Origin: Trebonia sp050013875
GTDB taxonomy: Bacteria; Actinomycetota; Actinomycetes; Streptosporangiales; Streptosporangiaceae
Length of the DNA: 64,000 bases
Reading direction: 5' to 3'
Assembly: GCA_050013875.1 (NCBI GenBank)
Contig: JBEKEK010000013.1
Span: 16,187 to 80,186, forward strand
Positions 1 through 8,430 of this stretch are shown here, one piece after another. Below the pieces are notes generated by a model, which was given only the letters and a program-made list of their open reading frames with translations, did no database searches and was not told the origin of the DNA. Both the position numbers and the translations under genes were made by a program. How positions within the stretch are numbered: position 1 is the stretch's first letter; the number at the start of each line of letters is the position of its first letter.

Positions 1-88
1 GGGCGGGCCGGTTGGAGTTGTCGCGGCGCTGGTCGGTGATCGCCAGCAGCGCCTCGGCCGAGAACCGCTGCCACGGGGACTGTCGAGG

Positions 89-586
89 TTAAGTTAACGG
101 GCATACCCGTGTGCGGGCTGTCACGCGCTTGCGGCCAATCAGCGTGGCATAGCGCGGGCGGGCGGCGAACATGGCCGGCGGCCAGATCACCGGATTTCCG
201 ATCTCGGAGCAGAGATGAAGGATCTCACCCGGCGCCATCCACACCGCCACGTGCGCGCTGAAGGGGTCCGCGGTCCTGTTGTAGAGCATCAGATCCAGCG
301 GTTCCGGGTCCCGGGTGACAGCGGTGGCCGCCCGGTCGTCCCACAGGTCGGAGGACCGCAGCGGAGGACAGGCAAGGCCAAACAGCGCCAGGACGCCGTA
401 GGCGAAACGCTGGCAGTTCGATCCGTCCAGCCAGGACGGGGGGGTGTCACTGCCGGGCCCGGCCGACAGCAGGTACGGCACCTGCCATAGGCCTGGCGGC
501 CACCCGCCCGGCGGTTGCGGCCACGCGTTTCCCGGCACCCGCCCAGTCTGCCTCAAGGGGGATTGCGCCGGCCAGCGGCTAGCCAC
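89..586 (-). CDS. NlpC/P60-like cysteine hydrolase family protein
   Basis: 165 residues. A Cys in DGSNCQRFAYG (Cys58), a GDLVF-like segment (PLDLMLYN) and two later histidines (His112 in SAHVAVWM, His124 in ILHLCSE) have the order expected of a compact NlpC/P60 or CHAP-like papain-fold amidase. Such proteins cleave peptidoglycan peptides or other amide bonds. There is no signal peptide, and the first ~50 residues are Pro/Gly-rich and unstructured, so a wall role is not assured. It lies 25 bp downstream of the acetyltransferase gene on the same strand and could be the last gene of the transporter operon. Assignment to the fold is by motif pattern only. Confidence 0.55.
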   Translation of the reverse strand: MASRWPAQSPLRQTGRVPGNAWPQPPGGWPPGLWQVPYLLSAGPGSDTPPSWLDGSNCQRFAYGVLALFGLACPPLRSSDLWDDRAATAVTRDPEPLDLMLYNRTADPFSAHVAVWMAPGEILHLCSEIGNPVIWPPAMFAARPRYATLIGRKRVTARTRVCPLT

Positions 587-611
587 GAAAAAGCTGGTGA
601 CAGAACCTGGC

Positions 612-1169
612 CTACCGGCCGGGTGATTGGGGCGCCACCTCGCCGCGCAGCAGTGAGCCGATCCACATGTCCACCCGCATACCGTCGCGGAGCAGGCGTC
701 GTTTGCGCAACGTCGCCTCGACGCGGAATCCGGCCTTCTCCGCGACCCGGCGAGAGGCGACGTTGCCAGCCTGGCAGCGCCATTCGATGAGCTCGAGGCC
801 GGCCTTCATGACGCCCCATTGGCAGAGTGCCCGGGCAGCGGTGGTGGCGACGCCGCGATTGCGGGCGCGGGGATCGACCCAGTACCCGATCTCGGCCGCG
901 CCGGGCTCGGCAAGGCGCAGGCCGACCCGCCCAAGGCGGGCGGCCGTGACCGCATCCTCGACGAGAAAATCAGCCCGCCGGGCGCCGTCACCGCCCTCGA
1001 TGTACTCCTGCTCGACGAGGGAAGCCGCGTCTTCGAGCCGGTAGGGCGAAGGGATTGGCAAGAAGCGCTGTACTACCGGGTCCGTCAATACCTCGTAGAC
1101 CCACGGGATGTCGGCGGAAGTGAACGGGCGCAGTGTCAGCCACCCAGCTTCAATCGGTTGCCGGTCCAT
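612..1169 (-). CDS. GNAT family N-acetyltransferase (RimJ/RimL-like)
   Basis: 185 residues with the layout of the RimJ/RimL branch: an N-terminal TLRPFTSADIPWVYE segment and the acetyl-CoA binding loop around YWVDPRARNRGVAT (the R-x-x-G-x-A type turn), followed by FRVEATLRKRRLLRDG near the C terminus. Members acetylate amino groups of protein N termini, antibiotics or small amines; the substrate cannot be told. The start codon lies 34 bp inside the end of the upstream LacI gene, which implies translational coupling. Family call is firm, substrate unknown. Confidence 0.85.
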   Translation of the reverse strand: MDRQPIEAGWLTLRPFTSADIPWVYEVLTDPVVQRFLPIPSPYRLEDAASLVEQEYIEGGDGARRADFLVEDAVTAARLGRVGLRLAEPGAAEIGYWVDPRARNRGVATTAARALCQWGVMKAGLELIEWRCQAGNVASRRVAEKAGFRVEATLRKRRLLRDGMRVDMWIGSLLRGEVAPQSPGR

Positions 1170-2260
1170 AACATCATTCTTCCAGGGATGCTATTTCCGG
1201 CGACAGGGGCCGGTGCTGTCGTTTCCCTGATGATGAGGCGTGTCTGGCAGAACTCCACCGAGCTGCCTGGCGCATCTTCGGCCATCAGCTTGATGGCGAG
1301 CGATACGGCCTTGTAGCCCATGTCGAACATAGGCTGGCGGACCGTGGTCAGTGGCGGTGCGAGGTACCTGGCGAACGTGTCGTCGAAGCCGACGACGGAC
1401 AACTGCTCAGGTACCCGGATTCCTTTCGCGTACAAGGCCTGCATGGCCCCCGCGGCCACCAGGTCGGAGACGGCGAATACCGCGGTCAGGTCGGGCGCCT
1501 GACTGAGCAGGCGCCGCATGTACGCGGCGCCGGCCTCGAGCCCTCCCCATCCGCCTTGCTCTCGTGGGTAGCGGCCGAGCACGATGTGTGCGCTGTCGAC
1601 CGCCAGGCCGCACGCTTCAAGCGCGTCGCGGTACGCGTCGAACCGTTCCCTCGGAATATCGGCTCCCGGGATATTGGCTGCCTGGTCGCTACCGTGCGGG
1701 AACGGCTCTCCCAGGAACCCGATCTTGCGGTGCCCGAGGCTGAGCAGGTGGCGCACCGCTTCCATCGCGGCCGCGTGATTGCCGACGACGACGGCCGAGG
1801 CGGTGTCGCAGAGGCGTCGTCCGATCTCTACCGCGCGGACACCGGCGTCGACGGCGAGCAGGACATTGTCGCCCTGCATCGCAGTGGTGAAGATGATGCC
1901 GTCGACACGGCGCTTGAGCAGCGTCTCGACGCATTCTCGTTCCCGGTCGGCATTGCCATGCGCGTTGAAGAGCAGCACGTTGAATCCATGCTCGGCGGCT
2001 GCCTGCTCGGCCCCGATGACGATCTCGCCGACGAAGGGGTGCGAGAGCTCGCCGTGCAAGATGAGGCCGATGGTTACGGTTTTCTGGCGCCGTAGTTCCT
2101 GGGCGACGGCATTGAGCCGGTAGCCGCTCTCGCGCAGGGCCTCTTCGACGTGTCCGCGTGCGTGCGCTGAAACGTACCCGTTGCCGTGCAGGACACGGGA
2201 AACCGTCGCGGTGGACACGCCGGCCAGTGCCGCGACATCTTTCAGGCGCACCTCCCGCAT
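1136..2260 (-). CDS. LacI family transcriptional regulator
   Basis: 374 residues from the ATG at 2260. An N-terminal LacI helix-turn-helix (RLKDVAALAGVSTATVSRVL) and hinge precede a periplasmic-binding-protein-like effector domain (IGLILHGELSHPFVGEI; later VVGFDDTFARYLAPPLTTVRQP, which is typical of the family). The upstream in-frame extension is Arg/Pro-rich and overlaps the esterase gene, so ATG 2260 is preferred; even so the two genes overlap by 19 bp. It is part of the transporter/hydrolase operon and is the best candidate for binding the 35-bp dyad upstream of that operon at 10233-10267. The ligand is probably the imported compound or its hydrolysis product (inference). Confidence 0.92.
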   Translation of the reverse strand: MREVRLKDVAALAGVSTATVSRVLHGNGYVSAHARGHVEEALRESGYRLNAVAQELRRQKTVTIGLILHGELSHPFVGEIVIGAEQAAAEHGFNVLLFNAHGNADRERECVETLLKRRVDGIIFTTAMQGDNVLLAVDAGVRAVEIGRRLCDTASAVVVGNHAAAMEAVRHLLSLGHRKIGFLGEPFPHGSDQAANIPGADIPRERFDAYRDALEACGLAVDSAHIVLGRYPREQGGWGGLEAGAAYMRRLLSQAPDLTAVFAVSDLVAAGAMQALYAKGIRVPEQLSVVGFDDTFARYLAPPLTTVRQPMFDMGYKAVSLAIKLMAEDAPGSSVEFCQTRLIIRETTAPAPVAGNSIPGRMMLWTGNRLKLGG

Positions 2261-3228
2261 AACGGAATCATAGGGGGAGGGCGGCAGCCTGGTTTGACCG
2301 CCGCGTCCCGGCTGAGGGCGTGCCGCGCGGCTTCGGCGCACCAGCCGACCGCGTCCCGCGCATCGGGGGCGGCGGCCAGGAGGTGGAAGAATCCGTGACT
2401 GGCGCGGGGGTAGTTGCGCAGGCGTGCAAGCACGCCCGCATTGGCCAGCCTGCTGGCATATCGTTCGCTCTCGGCGCGGAGGATGTCGCGCCCGGCCGTG
2501 ATGAGCAGGGCGGGCGCGAGACCCGCCAGCGAGGGGGCACGCATGGGCGACGCCTCAGGTGCCAGCCGCTGGGCGGGTTCAGGCGCGTATTCCTGCCAGA
2601 TGTACCGCAGGTTGTCACGCCAGTCGACGCCGAGCGCCTCCGGATCGCCGGGATCGGAGTTCCGTTCCGCGAATTCCTCGCGGTACTGGGCGTCCAGGTC
2701 TCCGTCGAGGACCGGATAGACAAGCATCTGGAGTGCGAGCGCGAGTCCCTGATCGTGGGCGCGAAGCGCCGCGGCGGCCGCGAGGTTGCCGCCGGAGCTA
2801 TCGCCGCCGACCGCGACCTGGCCGAACTGGCCTCCCGCCCAGCAGATCGCGTTCCATGCGTCGTCCAGGGCCGCCGGGTAGCGATGTTCCGGTGCGCGCC
2901 GGTAATCGACGGAGAGCACCGCGCAGCCGATCCGGTTGGCGAGGGCGCGGGCCAGGGGATCTTGGCTGACCGGGCTGCCAAGCATCCACGCACCGCCGTG
3001 CAGCCAGACAAGCACGCCTTTCCGGTATCGGTCGGGCCAGTAAAACCATGCGGGGACACCCCGAGCGCTGATCTTGGTTACCGAGGCCACCGCTTCAGGT
3101 TCACCCGCGCCCGCCAGCGATACGGCCTCCTCCTCCTGGCGCAGCTCCGCGATATCGCGTTCCCACATGGGCCGCCTCAGTGCGGGGGCGGTCAACCCGG
3201 CCGACGGCGGTGATGAGACGGGGTTCAT
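2242..3228 (-). CDS. Alpha/beta hydrolase, hormone-sensitive-lipase (HSL) type esterase
   Basis: 328 residues. The oxyanion-hole motif HGG (residues 77-79), the nucleophile elbow GDSSG (Ser144), an Asp in LLITAGRDILRAE and a His in RASHGFFHL form the complete triad of the HSL/family IV carboxylesterases. No signal peptide or membrane segment, so it acts in the cytoplasm. Its ATG overlaps the stop of the preceding serine hydrolase gene by 4 bp (ATGA), placing it in the importer operon. It likely hydrolyses an ester or amide taken up by the transporter; substrate not deducible. Confidence 0.9.
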   Translation of the reverse strand: MNPVSSPPSAGLTAPALRRPMWERDIAELRQEEEAVSLAGAGEPEAVASVTKISARGVPAWFYWPDRYRKGVLVWLHGGAWMLGSPVSQDPLARALANRIGCAVLSVDYRRAPEHRYPAALDDAWNAICWAGGQFGQVAVGGDSSGGNLAAAAALRAHDQGLALALQMLVYPVLDGDLDAQYREEFAERNSDPGDPEALGVDWRDNLRYIWQEYAPEPAQRLAPEASPMRAPSLAGLAPALLITAGRDILRAESERYASRLANAGVLARLRNYPRASHGFFHLLAAAPDARDAVGWCAEAARHALSRDAAVKPGCRPPPMIPLCGRCA

Positions 3229-4355
3229 GCCGCGGCCTCCAGTTGAACGCAGTGGTAGAGGGCAGTGAGCAGGGCCGCCGCGCGGGTGTCACCGGGGTCG
3301 TCGCGCAGCAGGTTCATCGCGTAAGAGAAGCCGAGCCGCTGCCGGGGCCAGCGTCCGTGTACCGATCCTCCCGCGCCGCCGTGACCGAACGCGTCCGGCA
3401 CCGGCCCGAGCGTAAGCATGTCGGTTTGCAACTGGAAACCGACACCGAACGACGTCTGCCGCTCCATCAGCGGGTCGTACCGGCTGCTGAGAACCGTGGT
3501 GCCTACCCGCAGGGTCGCCGGGGAAAGGAGCTGGCCCAGGCTGGCGTAGAACCGCGCGACCGACCGTGCCGTGCCGATGCCATTGGAACTCGGAACCTCG
3601 GCTGCGTGCCAAGCGGGCTCGTTCCACGGAAAGCTGTCCGGCTGGTATCTGGGCGGATTCCCGACAGCCCGCCTGAGTGGGTCCTCGGCCAGCCGCCGGT
3701 CCCCGACGGAGGTCCAGGTCGGCGCCAGTTCGACGGTCGATATCCGTGGTCCGGCCCCTGGCGGAAGGCCGATCCACAGTTCGAGGTCCAGCGGGCGGGC
3801 GATCTCCTCGGCGAAGAACTGGCCGATCCCGCGTCCGTCGACGCGGCGCAATAGTTCGCCGCAGAGCCAGCCGAAGGTGACGGCGTGGTAGGTGCGGGTG
3901 GCCCGGGGATCGACGCTTCGCGGCTGGCTGGCGAGCAGGGTCGCCATCCGGCGTCCGTCGGTTGCCTCTTGCCAGGTCACCGGGACGTCCAATCCGGGCA
4001 GGCCGGCCGTGTGCGTGACGAGGTGCCGGACTAGCACGTCCGACTTGCCCGCGGCCGCGAACTCCGGCCAGTACCGTGCGACCGGCGATTCCAGTGCGAG
4101 TTGACCCCGCTCGATGAGCAGCAGCACGCAGGCGGCTACGAGTCCCTTGGTGCCGGAGAACAGGATCTGGAGCGTATCCGCGGCCCAGGCCCGTGCGCTC
4201 GCACGGTCGGCGATTCCGCCCCAGATGTCCACCAGCGGCTCATCATCACGCATGACGGCGAACGAGGCACCCAGGTCGCCCCGCACGGTGAAATTGCGGC
4301 TGAACTCCTCGGCCACCTGCCCGAACCCGGGTGCCACGTATCCGTTCAGCTGCAC
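3225..4355 (-). CDS. Beta-lactamase-fold serine hydrolase (EstB/class C-like)
   Basis: 376 residues from GTG 4355, chosen because it follows a GGAGAGGAG ribosome site and sits 2 bp after the upstream ATPase stop; a longer reading adds an Arg-rich antisense-like tail. The SxxK catalytic motif is FSGTKG (Ser67, Lys70) and a tyrosine motif is seen in YHAVTFGW. This matches the EstB-like esterase/transpeptidase-fold hydrolases, which are cytoplasmic esterases or amidases rather than true beta-lactamases. No signal peptide. Coupled by ATGA to the HSL-type esterase downstream, so the operon supplies two unrelated hydrolase folds for one imported substrate class. Confidence 0.88.
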   Translation of the reverse strand: MQLNGYVAPGFGQVAEEFSRNFTVRGDLGASFAVMRDDEPLVDIWGGIADRASARAWAADTLQILFSGTKGLVAACVLLLIERGQLALESPVARYWPEFAAAGKSDVLVRHLVTHTAGLPGLDVPVTWQEATDGRRMATLLASQPRSVDPRATRTYHAVTFGWLCGELLRRVDGRGIGQFFAEEIARPLDLELWIGLPPGAGPRISTVELAPTWTSVGDRRLAEDPLRRAVGNPPRYQPDSFPWNEPAWHAAEVPSSNGIGTARSVARFYASLGQLLSPATLRVGTTVLSSRYDPLMERQTSFGVGFQLQTDMLTLGPVPDAFGHGGAGGSVHGRWPRQRLGFSYAMNLLRDDPGDTRAAALLTALYHCVQLEAAA

Positions 4356-4357
4356 CG

Positions 4358-5470
4358 CTACTTCTCCTCTCCACGCAGCGCGCCTTCGACGACGTTCGCG
4401 CGACCGGGATCGGTGGGAACGGCTTCCACGTTGACCAGCGTGTCCGGGACTGCTGAGCGGACAACGGGCCGGGCATGCCCCGCCAGCGCGATCTTCTCCC
4501 GCCATTGCGGCCACTGGTGGCAGGCGACCTCGCCGCCGCCCTGAGCCGACTGCCGCGCTGGGGGTTCGGTCCAGCAGAGGTTGACCGCGAACGGGCACCG
4601 CGCGGCGAAATTGCACCCCTTGCCGCTAGCCTGGTGCCGCTGCGCCGATTCCGCCAGCGAAAGTACCGCCTCGGTCGCGTGCCGCTGCCGCTGTGAGCGC
4701 GGGTCCGGGACCGGCGAGGCCTGGTGCAGCATGCGGGTGTAAGGATGGGCGGGCTGTCCGGATACCAGCTCAGCGGGGCCGGTCTCCATCACCCGCCCCC
4801 GGTACATGACCACGACGCGGTCGCAAAGATAGCGCACGACTTCCAAGTCATGGGAGATGAAGAGATAGCTCACCCCGGCACCGGCCTGGAGTTCCCGCAA
4901 CAGGTTGAGGATCTGCGCCTGGGCGGACAGGTCAAGGGCGCTGAGAGGTTCATCGAGAATCACCAGCCGAGGCGACAGCATCAATGCCCTGGCGATGGCA
5001 ACCCGCTGCCGCTGCCCGCCGGACAGCTCCCTGGGATAGCGGTCAGCCGTCCCCTCCGGGAGTTGCACCCGCTCAAGCATCCCGCGCACCCGCGTCCGCA
5101 CCAGGGCGGCGTCTTTCTCACCGTAGGCCTGGAGGGGCTCGGCCAGCGTGCGGCCGACCGTGCGGGACGGGTTCAGGCTGCTGTACGGGTCTTGGAAGAC
5201 GAGCTGGACCTGGCGGTAAAGACGTCGCCGCCCGGCAGCGTCAAGGCCGGTGACGTCCCGACCGCCAAAGAGCACCTCACCCGAACGGATCGCGGTCAGC
5301 CCGAGGATGGCCCGTGCGATGGTGGTCTTGCCTGACCCGGACTCGCCGACGACCCCGACGGTCTCGCCGGGGGACACGGCGAAGCTCACGTCGTCGACCG
5401 CGACACTGACTGCCCGCCGGCGACGGTACTCCACCGACAGTCCGCGGACTTCCAGCAGGGGTGCTGTCAT
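4358..5470 (-). CDS. Oligopeptide/dipeptide ABC transporter ATP-binding protein (DppF/OppF type)
   Basis: 370 residues. Walker A GESGSGKT (42-49), signature LSGGQRQR (149-156) and Walker B VILDEP (170-175) are intact. The C-terminal oligopeptide extension (HPYTRMLHQASP, then the Cys-rich GCNFAARCPFAVNLC) marks the OppD/OppF family. It should energise import with the ATPase half of the fused gene upstream, with which it overlaps by 4 bp. The C-terminal ~60 residues beyond the Cys-rich segment are longer than usual. Confidence 0.93.
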   Translation of the reverse strand: MTAPLLEVRGLSVEYRRRRAVSVAVDDVSFAVSPGETVGVVGESGSGKTTIARAILGLTAIRSGEVLFGGRDVTGLDAAGRRRLYRQVQLVFQDPYSSLNPSRTVGRTLAEPLQAYGEKDAALVRTRVRGMLERVQLPEGTADRYPRELSGGQRQRVAIARALMLSPRLVILDEPLSALDLSAQAQILNLLRELQAGAGVSYLFISHDLEVVRYLCDRVVVMYRGRVMETGPAELVSGQPAHPYTRMLHQASPVPDPRSQRQRHATEAVLSLAESAQRHQASGKGCNFAARCPFAVNLCWTEPPARQSAQGGGEVACHQWPQWREKIALAGHARPVVRSAVPDTLVNVEAVPTDPGRANVVEGALRGEEK

Positions 5471-7422
5471 CGGGCGTTCACCTCATCGCGTACGACCTGT
5501 TCGGTGTGCAGGCACCGTGCCTGCCGGCCGGCACCGTGCTCGGTCAGGAGTACTGGCCCCGCTTGGCACGCGTCATCGGCGAACCCGCACCGGGGAGCGA
5601 AACGGCATCCGGCCGGCCACGCCCCCGGCTGGACAACACGGCCGGAGAGCGCATTGATCGGCTGCCCCGCACGGGCCAGCGAAGGGTGGGATCGCAGCAG
5701 GCCCAGGGTGTATGGATGCAGCGGACGGTCGAACAGGTCCTGGGCGCCGCCGCGCTCAACGATCTGACCCGCATACATCACCATGGTCCGGTCGCAGATA
5801 TCCGCCACTACGCCCCAGTCGTGGGTGATCAGCAGGATGGCCATGCCGGTCTCGCGCTGAAGCCGACGCAGCAGGGCCAGCATCTCGGCCTGCACGGTGA
5901 CGTCCAGGGCGGTCGTGGGCTCATCGGCGATGAGCAGTTTTGGCCTTCCGGCAAGGGCGAACGCGAGCGCCACCCGCTGAGCCATCCCGCCGGACAACTC
6001 GTGCGGGTAGGAGCGTACGGTCCGCGGCGGATCCGGCAGTTCCACCTGGCGCAGCAGATCGACCGTACGGGCCCGTGCGGTCGAGCGTGGCACCCGGTCG
6101 TGGCGGCGGATCACCTCGGAGAGCTGGCTGCCCACCGTGAAGCAAGGGTCCAGGCTGGCCTGTGGTTCTTGTGAGACGTACGCGAGCGCTGACCCGCGCA
6201 GGCGGCCGAATTCGCTATCGGGCATCCGCAACAGGTCGTGGCCTGTCATCTGAGCCTCTCCGGCGGCTACCGCGAGGCTTCCCGGCAGCAGGCGCAGGAC
6301 TGCGAGGGCGGTCACGGTCTTGCCGCAGCCGGACTCGCCCACCAGCCCGACGGTTTCCCCGGGGAACACATCGAAGTTGACGGAGTCGACGACCAGCGTC
6401 TGTCCTGCCTGCCCTGGCCGGGTTACCGACAGCCCGCGCACAGAAAGCAGCGCGGCGTCGGCCACCGGGGACGCTCCGGGCTGGGATGCCGGGGCGGCGG
6501 ACCTGGCGGCGTCGCGGGAGAACGCCCGGCGGCCAGCGGGTACGGGGGCGGTGTCCGCCATGGCCGCCGCGTCACGTACCGCGTCCCCGAGGAGCCCGAA
6601 GGCCAGGATGGTGATGGCGATGAGCGCTCCCGACGGGACCAGGAGCCATTCTTGCTGCTCGATCACGGTGGATGCCTCCGCGACCATCCCGCCCCACGTG
6701 GGCGCGCTGGCGCTGGCGGTCAGCCCCAGGTAGGCCAGGCCCGTCTCGAAGAGCAGTGCATAGGCGGCGAAGATCGAGGCCTGGACGATGATCGGCCCGG
6801 TGACCCGTGGCAGCACGTGGCGGCGGACGACCTGCAACGGTGACAGGCCGGTGAGGCGTCCCGCGGTGACATAAGGCTCTTCCCTGACCTTCAGGGTGGC
6901 GGCGCGTACCACGCGGAGCATCGAGGGCGCCCCGAGCAGGCCGAAGACCAGCATGGCGGCGTTTTCGTTGCCGGGAACCACGGCGAGCACGACGAGAATG
7001 ATGATGATCGGCGGAATGGCCATGACCATCTCCGCCCCACGGCTGAGCGCGCGGTCCGCCCCGCCGCCGCGGTACCCGGCGGCCAGGCCCAGTGGCACGC
7101 CGAGCGCGAGAACGACGGCCAGCCCTTCGGCGACGGACAGCAGGCTGCGCCGGCCGCCGTAAAGCAGCCTGCTCAGAACATCCCTGCCCAGGGTGTCTGT
7201 GCCGAGCAAGTGATGCGCGCTCGGACCGGACAGAACGTTGGCCAGGTCCTGCGTCCCTGGGTTGTCCGGGGCGATCAGCGGAGCCGCCGCGCACGCCAGG
7301 ACCAGGAGCAGGAGGAACGTCGCCGCGCCGACTCCCGCGGGCTGGCCCAGGAACCGGCGGGCGAACGAATGCCGCTGGGCGGCGCCCGGATCGGATTGCG
7401 GCAGAGGCTGGACGGCGCTCAT
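5467..7422 (-). CDS. Fused ABC transporter permease (DppC-like) and ATP-binding protein (DppD-like)
   Basis: 651 residues with two complete modules. Residues 1-290 are a DppC-type permease with an EAA loop (EEPYVTAGRLTGLSPLQ, ~181-197) and several membrane segments. A ~35-residue Ala/Pro-rich linker follows. Residues 325-651 are an OppD-type ATPase with Walker A GESGCGKT (362-369), signature LSGGMAQR (476-483), Walker B LLIADEP and the C-terminal Cys-rich segment CRFAPRCGFADDAC. Permease-ATPase fusions of this kind are known in actinobacterial peptide/nickel transporters, but they are a minority arrangement. It overlaps both neighbours by 4 bp. Confidence 0.93.
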   Translation of the reverse strand: MSAVQPLPQSDPGAAQRHSFARRFLGQPAGVGAATFLLLLVLACAAAPLIAPDNPGTQDLANVLSGPSAHHLLGTDTLGRDVLSRLLYGGRRSLLSVAEGLAVVLALGVPLGLAAGYRGGGADRALSRGAEMVMAIPPIIIILVVLAVVPGNENAAMLVFGLLGAPSMLRVVRAATLKVREEPYVTAGRLTGLSPLQVVRRHVLPRVTGPIIVQASIFAAYALLFETGLAYLGLTASASAPTWGGMVAEASTVIEQQEWLLVPSGALIAITILAFGLLGDAVRDAAAMADTAPVPAGRRAFSRDAARSAAPASQPGASPVADAALLSVRGLSVTRPGQAGQTLVVDSVNFDVFPGETVGLVGESGCGKTVTALAVLRLLPGSLAVAAGEAQMTGHDLLRMPDSEFGRLRGSALAYVSQEPQASLDPCFTVGSQLSEVIRRHDRVPRSTARARTVDLLRQVELPDPPRTVRSYPHELSGGMAQRVALAFALAGRPKLLIADEPTTALDVTVQAEMLALLRRLQRETGMAILLITHDWGVVADICDRTMVMYAGQIVERGGAQDLFDRPLHPYTLGLLRSHPSLARAGQPINALSGRVVQPGAWPAGCRFAPRCGFADDACQAGPVLLTEHGAGRQARCLHTEQVVRDEVNAR

Positions 7423-8360
7423 GACACGCGCACCCTAGGGTCGAGCCAGGAGTAGGCCAGGTCGACCAGCAGGTTGACGACGATGACGGCGATCGTGAAA
7501 TAGACCGCGACGCCCTGGATGAGCGGCAGGTCGTGCTGACTGGTCGCCTGCACGACGAGCCCGCCGAGGCCCGGCAACGCGAATACCGTTTCGACCAGCA
7601 CGGTTCCGCTGAGACTGCCGATGAAGATCAGGCCTATGACGGTGACCACCGGGATCGCCGCGTTCCGCAGCGCGTGCTTGCCGATGATCGACCGGGCCGG
7701 GACGCCCGCGGCCCGTAGCGTCCTCATGAAGGGCCGGTCAAGGACCTCTCGCATGGCATCCCTGGTCTGCTTGGCGATCACCGCGATCCCCGGCACGGCC
7801 AGGGTGATGACCGGCAGCACGATGCTGCTGAGCCACCCGCTGGGCGATTGGCTGATCGGTACATAGCCGGTGGCGGGGAACACCCTGAACGTCACCGCGA
7901 ACCAGGTGACGAGGAGCAGTCCGAGGAAGAAGTTGGGGATTGCCAGGCCGACAAGGGCGATGGCGTCCACGGACTTGCCGGCCACGCCGGCCCGCAGCGC
8001 GGCCGCGACGCCGAGAAGCACGCCGATGGCGGCGGCCACCGCGGTCGAGCCGATCACCAGGGACAGCGTGACCCCCAGGCGGCTGTCGAGCAGGGAGACG
8101 ACCGGCTGCTGCCAGAACAGGGACGTTCCCAGGTTCCCGTGCAGTGCGTTCCCGAGCCACCCGAAGTACCGGGTGAGCAGCGGCTCGTTCAGCCCCAGGG
8201 ACTGGCGAAGCTGCAGGTACTGCGCCTGAGTCGCGTCGGCGCCGAGGATGGTCCGCGCGACGTCACCGGGGATGAGCGCCGCCAGCAGGAATGTCACCGT
8301 CGGCACGATCAGCAGAAGCGGGAGGGACAGCGCCAGCCGCCGCCCGATCACACGAAGCAT
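7419..8360 (-). CDS. ABC transporter permease (DppB-like)
   Basis: 313 residues with six predicted membrane segments, the N-terminal helix typical of DppB (LALSLPLLLIVPTVTFLLAALIP) and an EAA loop around DRPFMRTLRAAGVPARSIIG. It forms the inner-membrane channel with the permease half of the fusion encoded next, whose start overlaps this stop by 4 bp. The start ATG follows GAGGTGAG. A strong hairpin lies between it and the binding-protein gene. Confidence 0.93.
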   Translation of the reverse strand: MLRVIGRRLALSLPLLLIVPTVTFLLAALIPGDVARTILGADATQAQYLQLRQSLGLNEPLLTRYFGWLGNALHGNLGTSLFWQQPVVSLLDSRLGVTLSLVIGSTAVAAAIGVLLGVAAALRAGVAGKSVDAIALVGLAIPNFFLGLLLVTWFAVTFRVFPATGYVPISQSPSGWLSSIVLPVITLAVPGIAVIAKQTRDAMREVLDRPFMRTLRAAGVPARSIIGKHALRNAAIPVVTVIGLIFIGSLSGTVLVETVFALPGLGGLVVQATSQHDLPLIQGVAVYFTIAVIVVNLLVDLAYSWLDPRVRVS

Positions 8361-8378
8361 TCGGTCTCACCTCGCCCT

Positions 8379-8414
8379 CCCGGCAGGCGCCATGCGGTCA
8401 CGGCGCCTGCCGGG
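8379..8414 (-). promoter_or_regulatory. Intercistronic hairpin between binding protein and permease genes
   Basis: Perfect 13-bp inverted arms (8379-8391 CCCGGCAGGCGCC and 8402-8414) enclose a 10-nt loop. It sits between the SBP stop (8431) and the permease start (8360) and is not followed by a U-tract on the minus strand, so a simple Rho-independent terminator is unlikely. Hairpins at this place in binding-protein operons commonly protect the SBP mRNA segment and keep permease expression lower. Confidence 0.7.
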
Positions 8415-8430
8415 TCTTGGCGGGCGGTTG

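Noticed and set aside
1..88. Minus-strand open frame at the left edge (PWQRFSAEALLAITDQRRDN)
   Set aside because: Looks protein-like, but no start codon is visible after the in-frame TAA of the NlpC-like gene and only 29 codons lie in the window.
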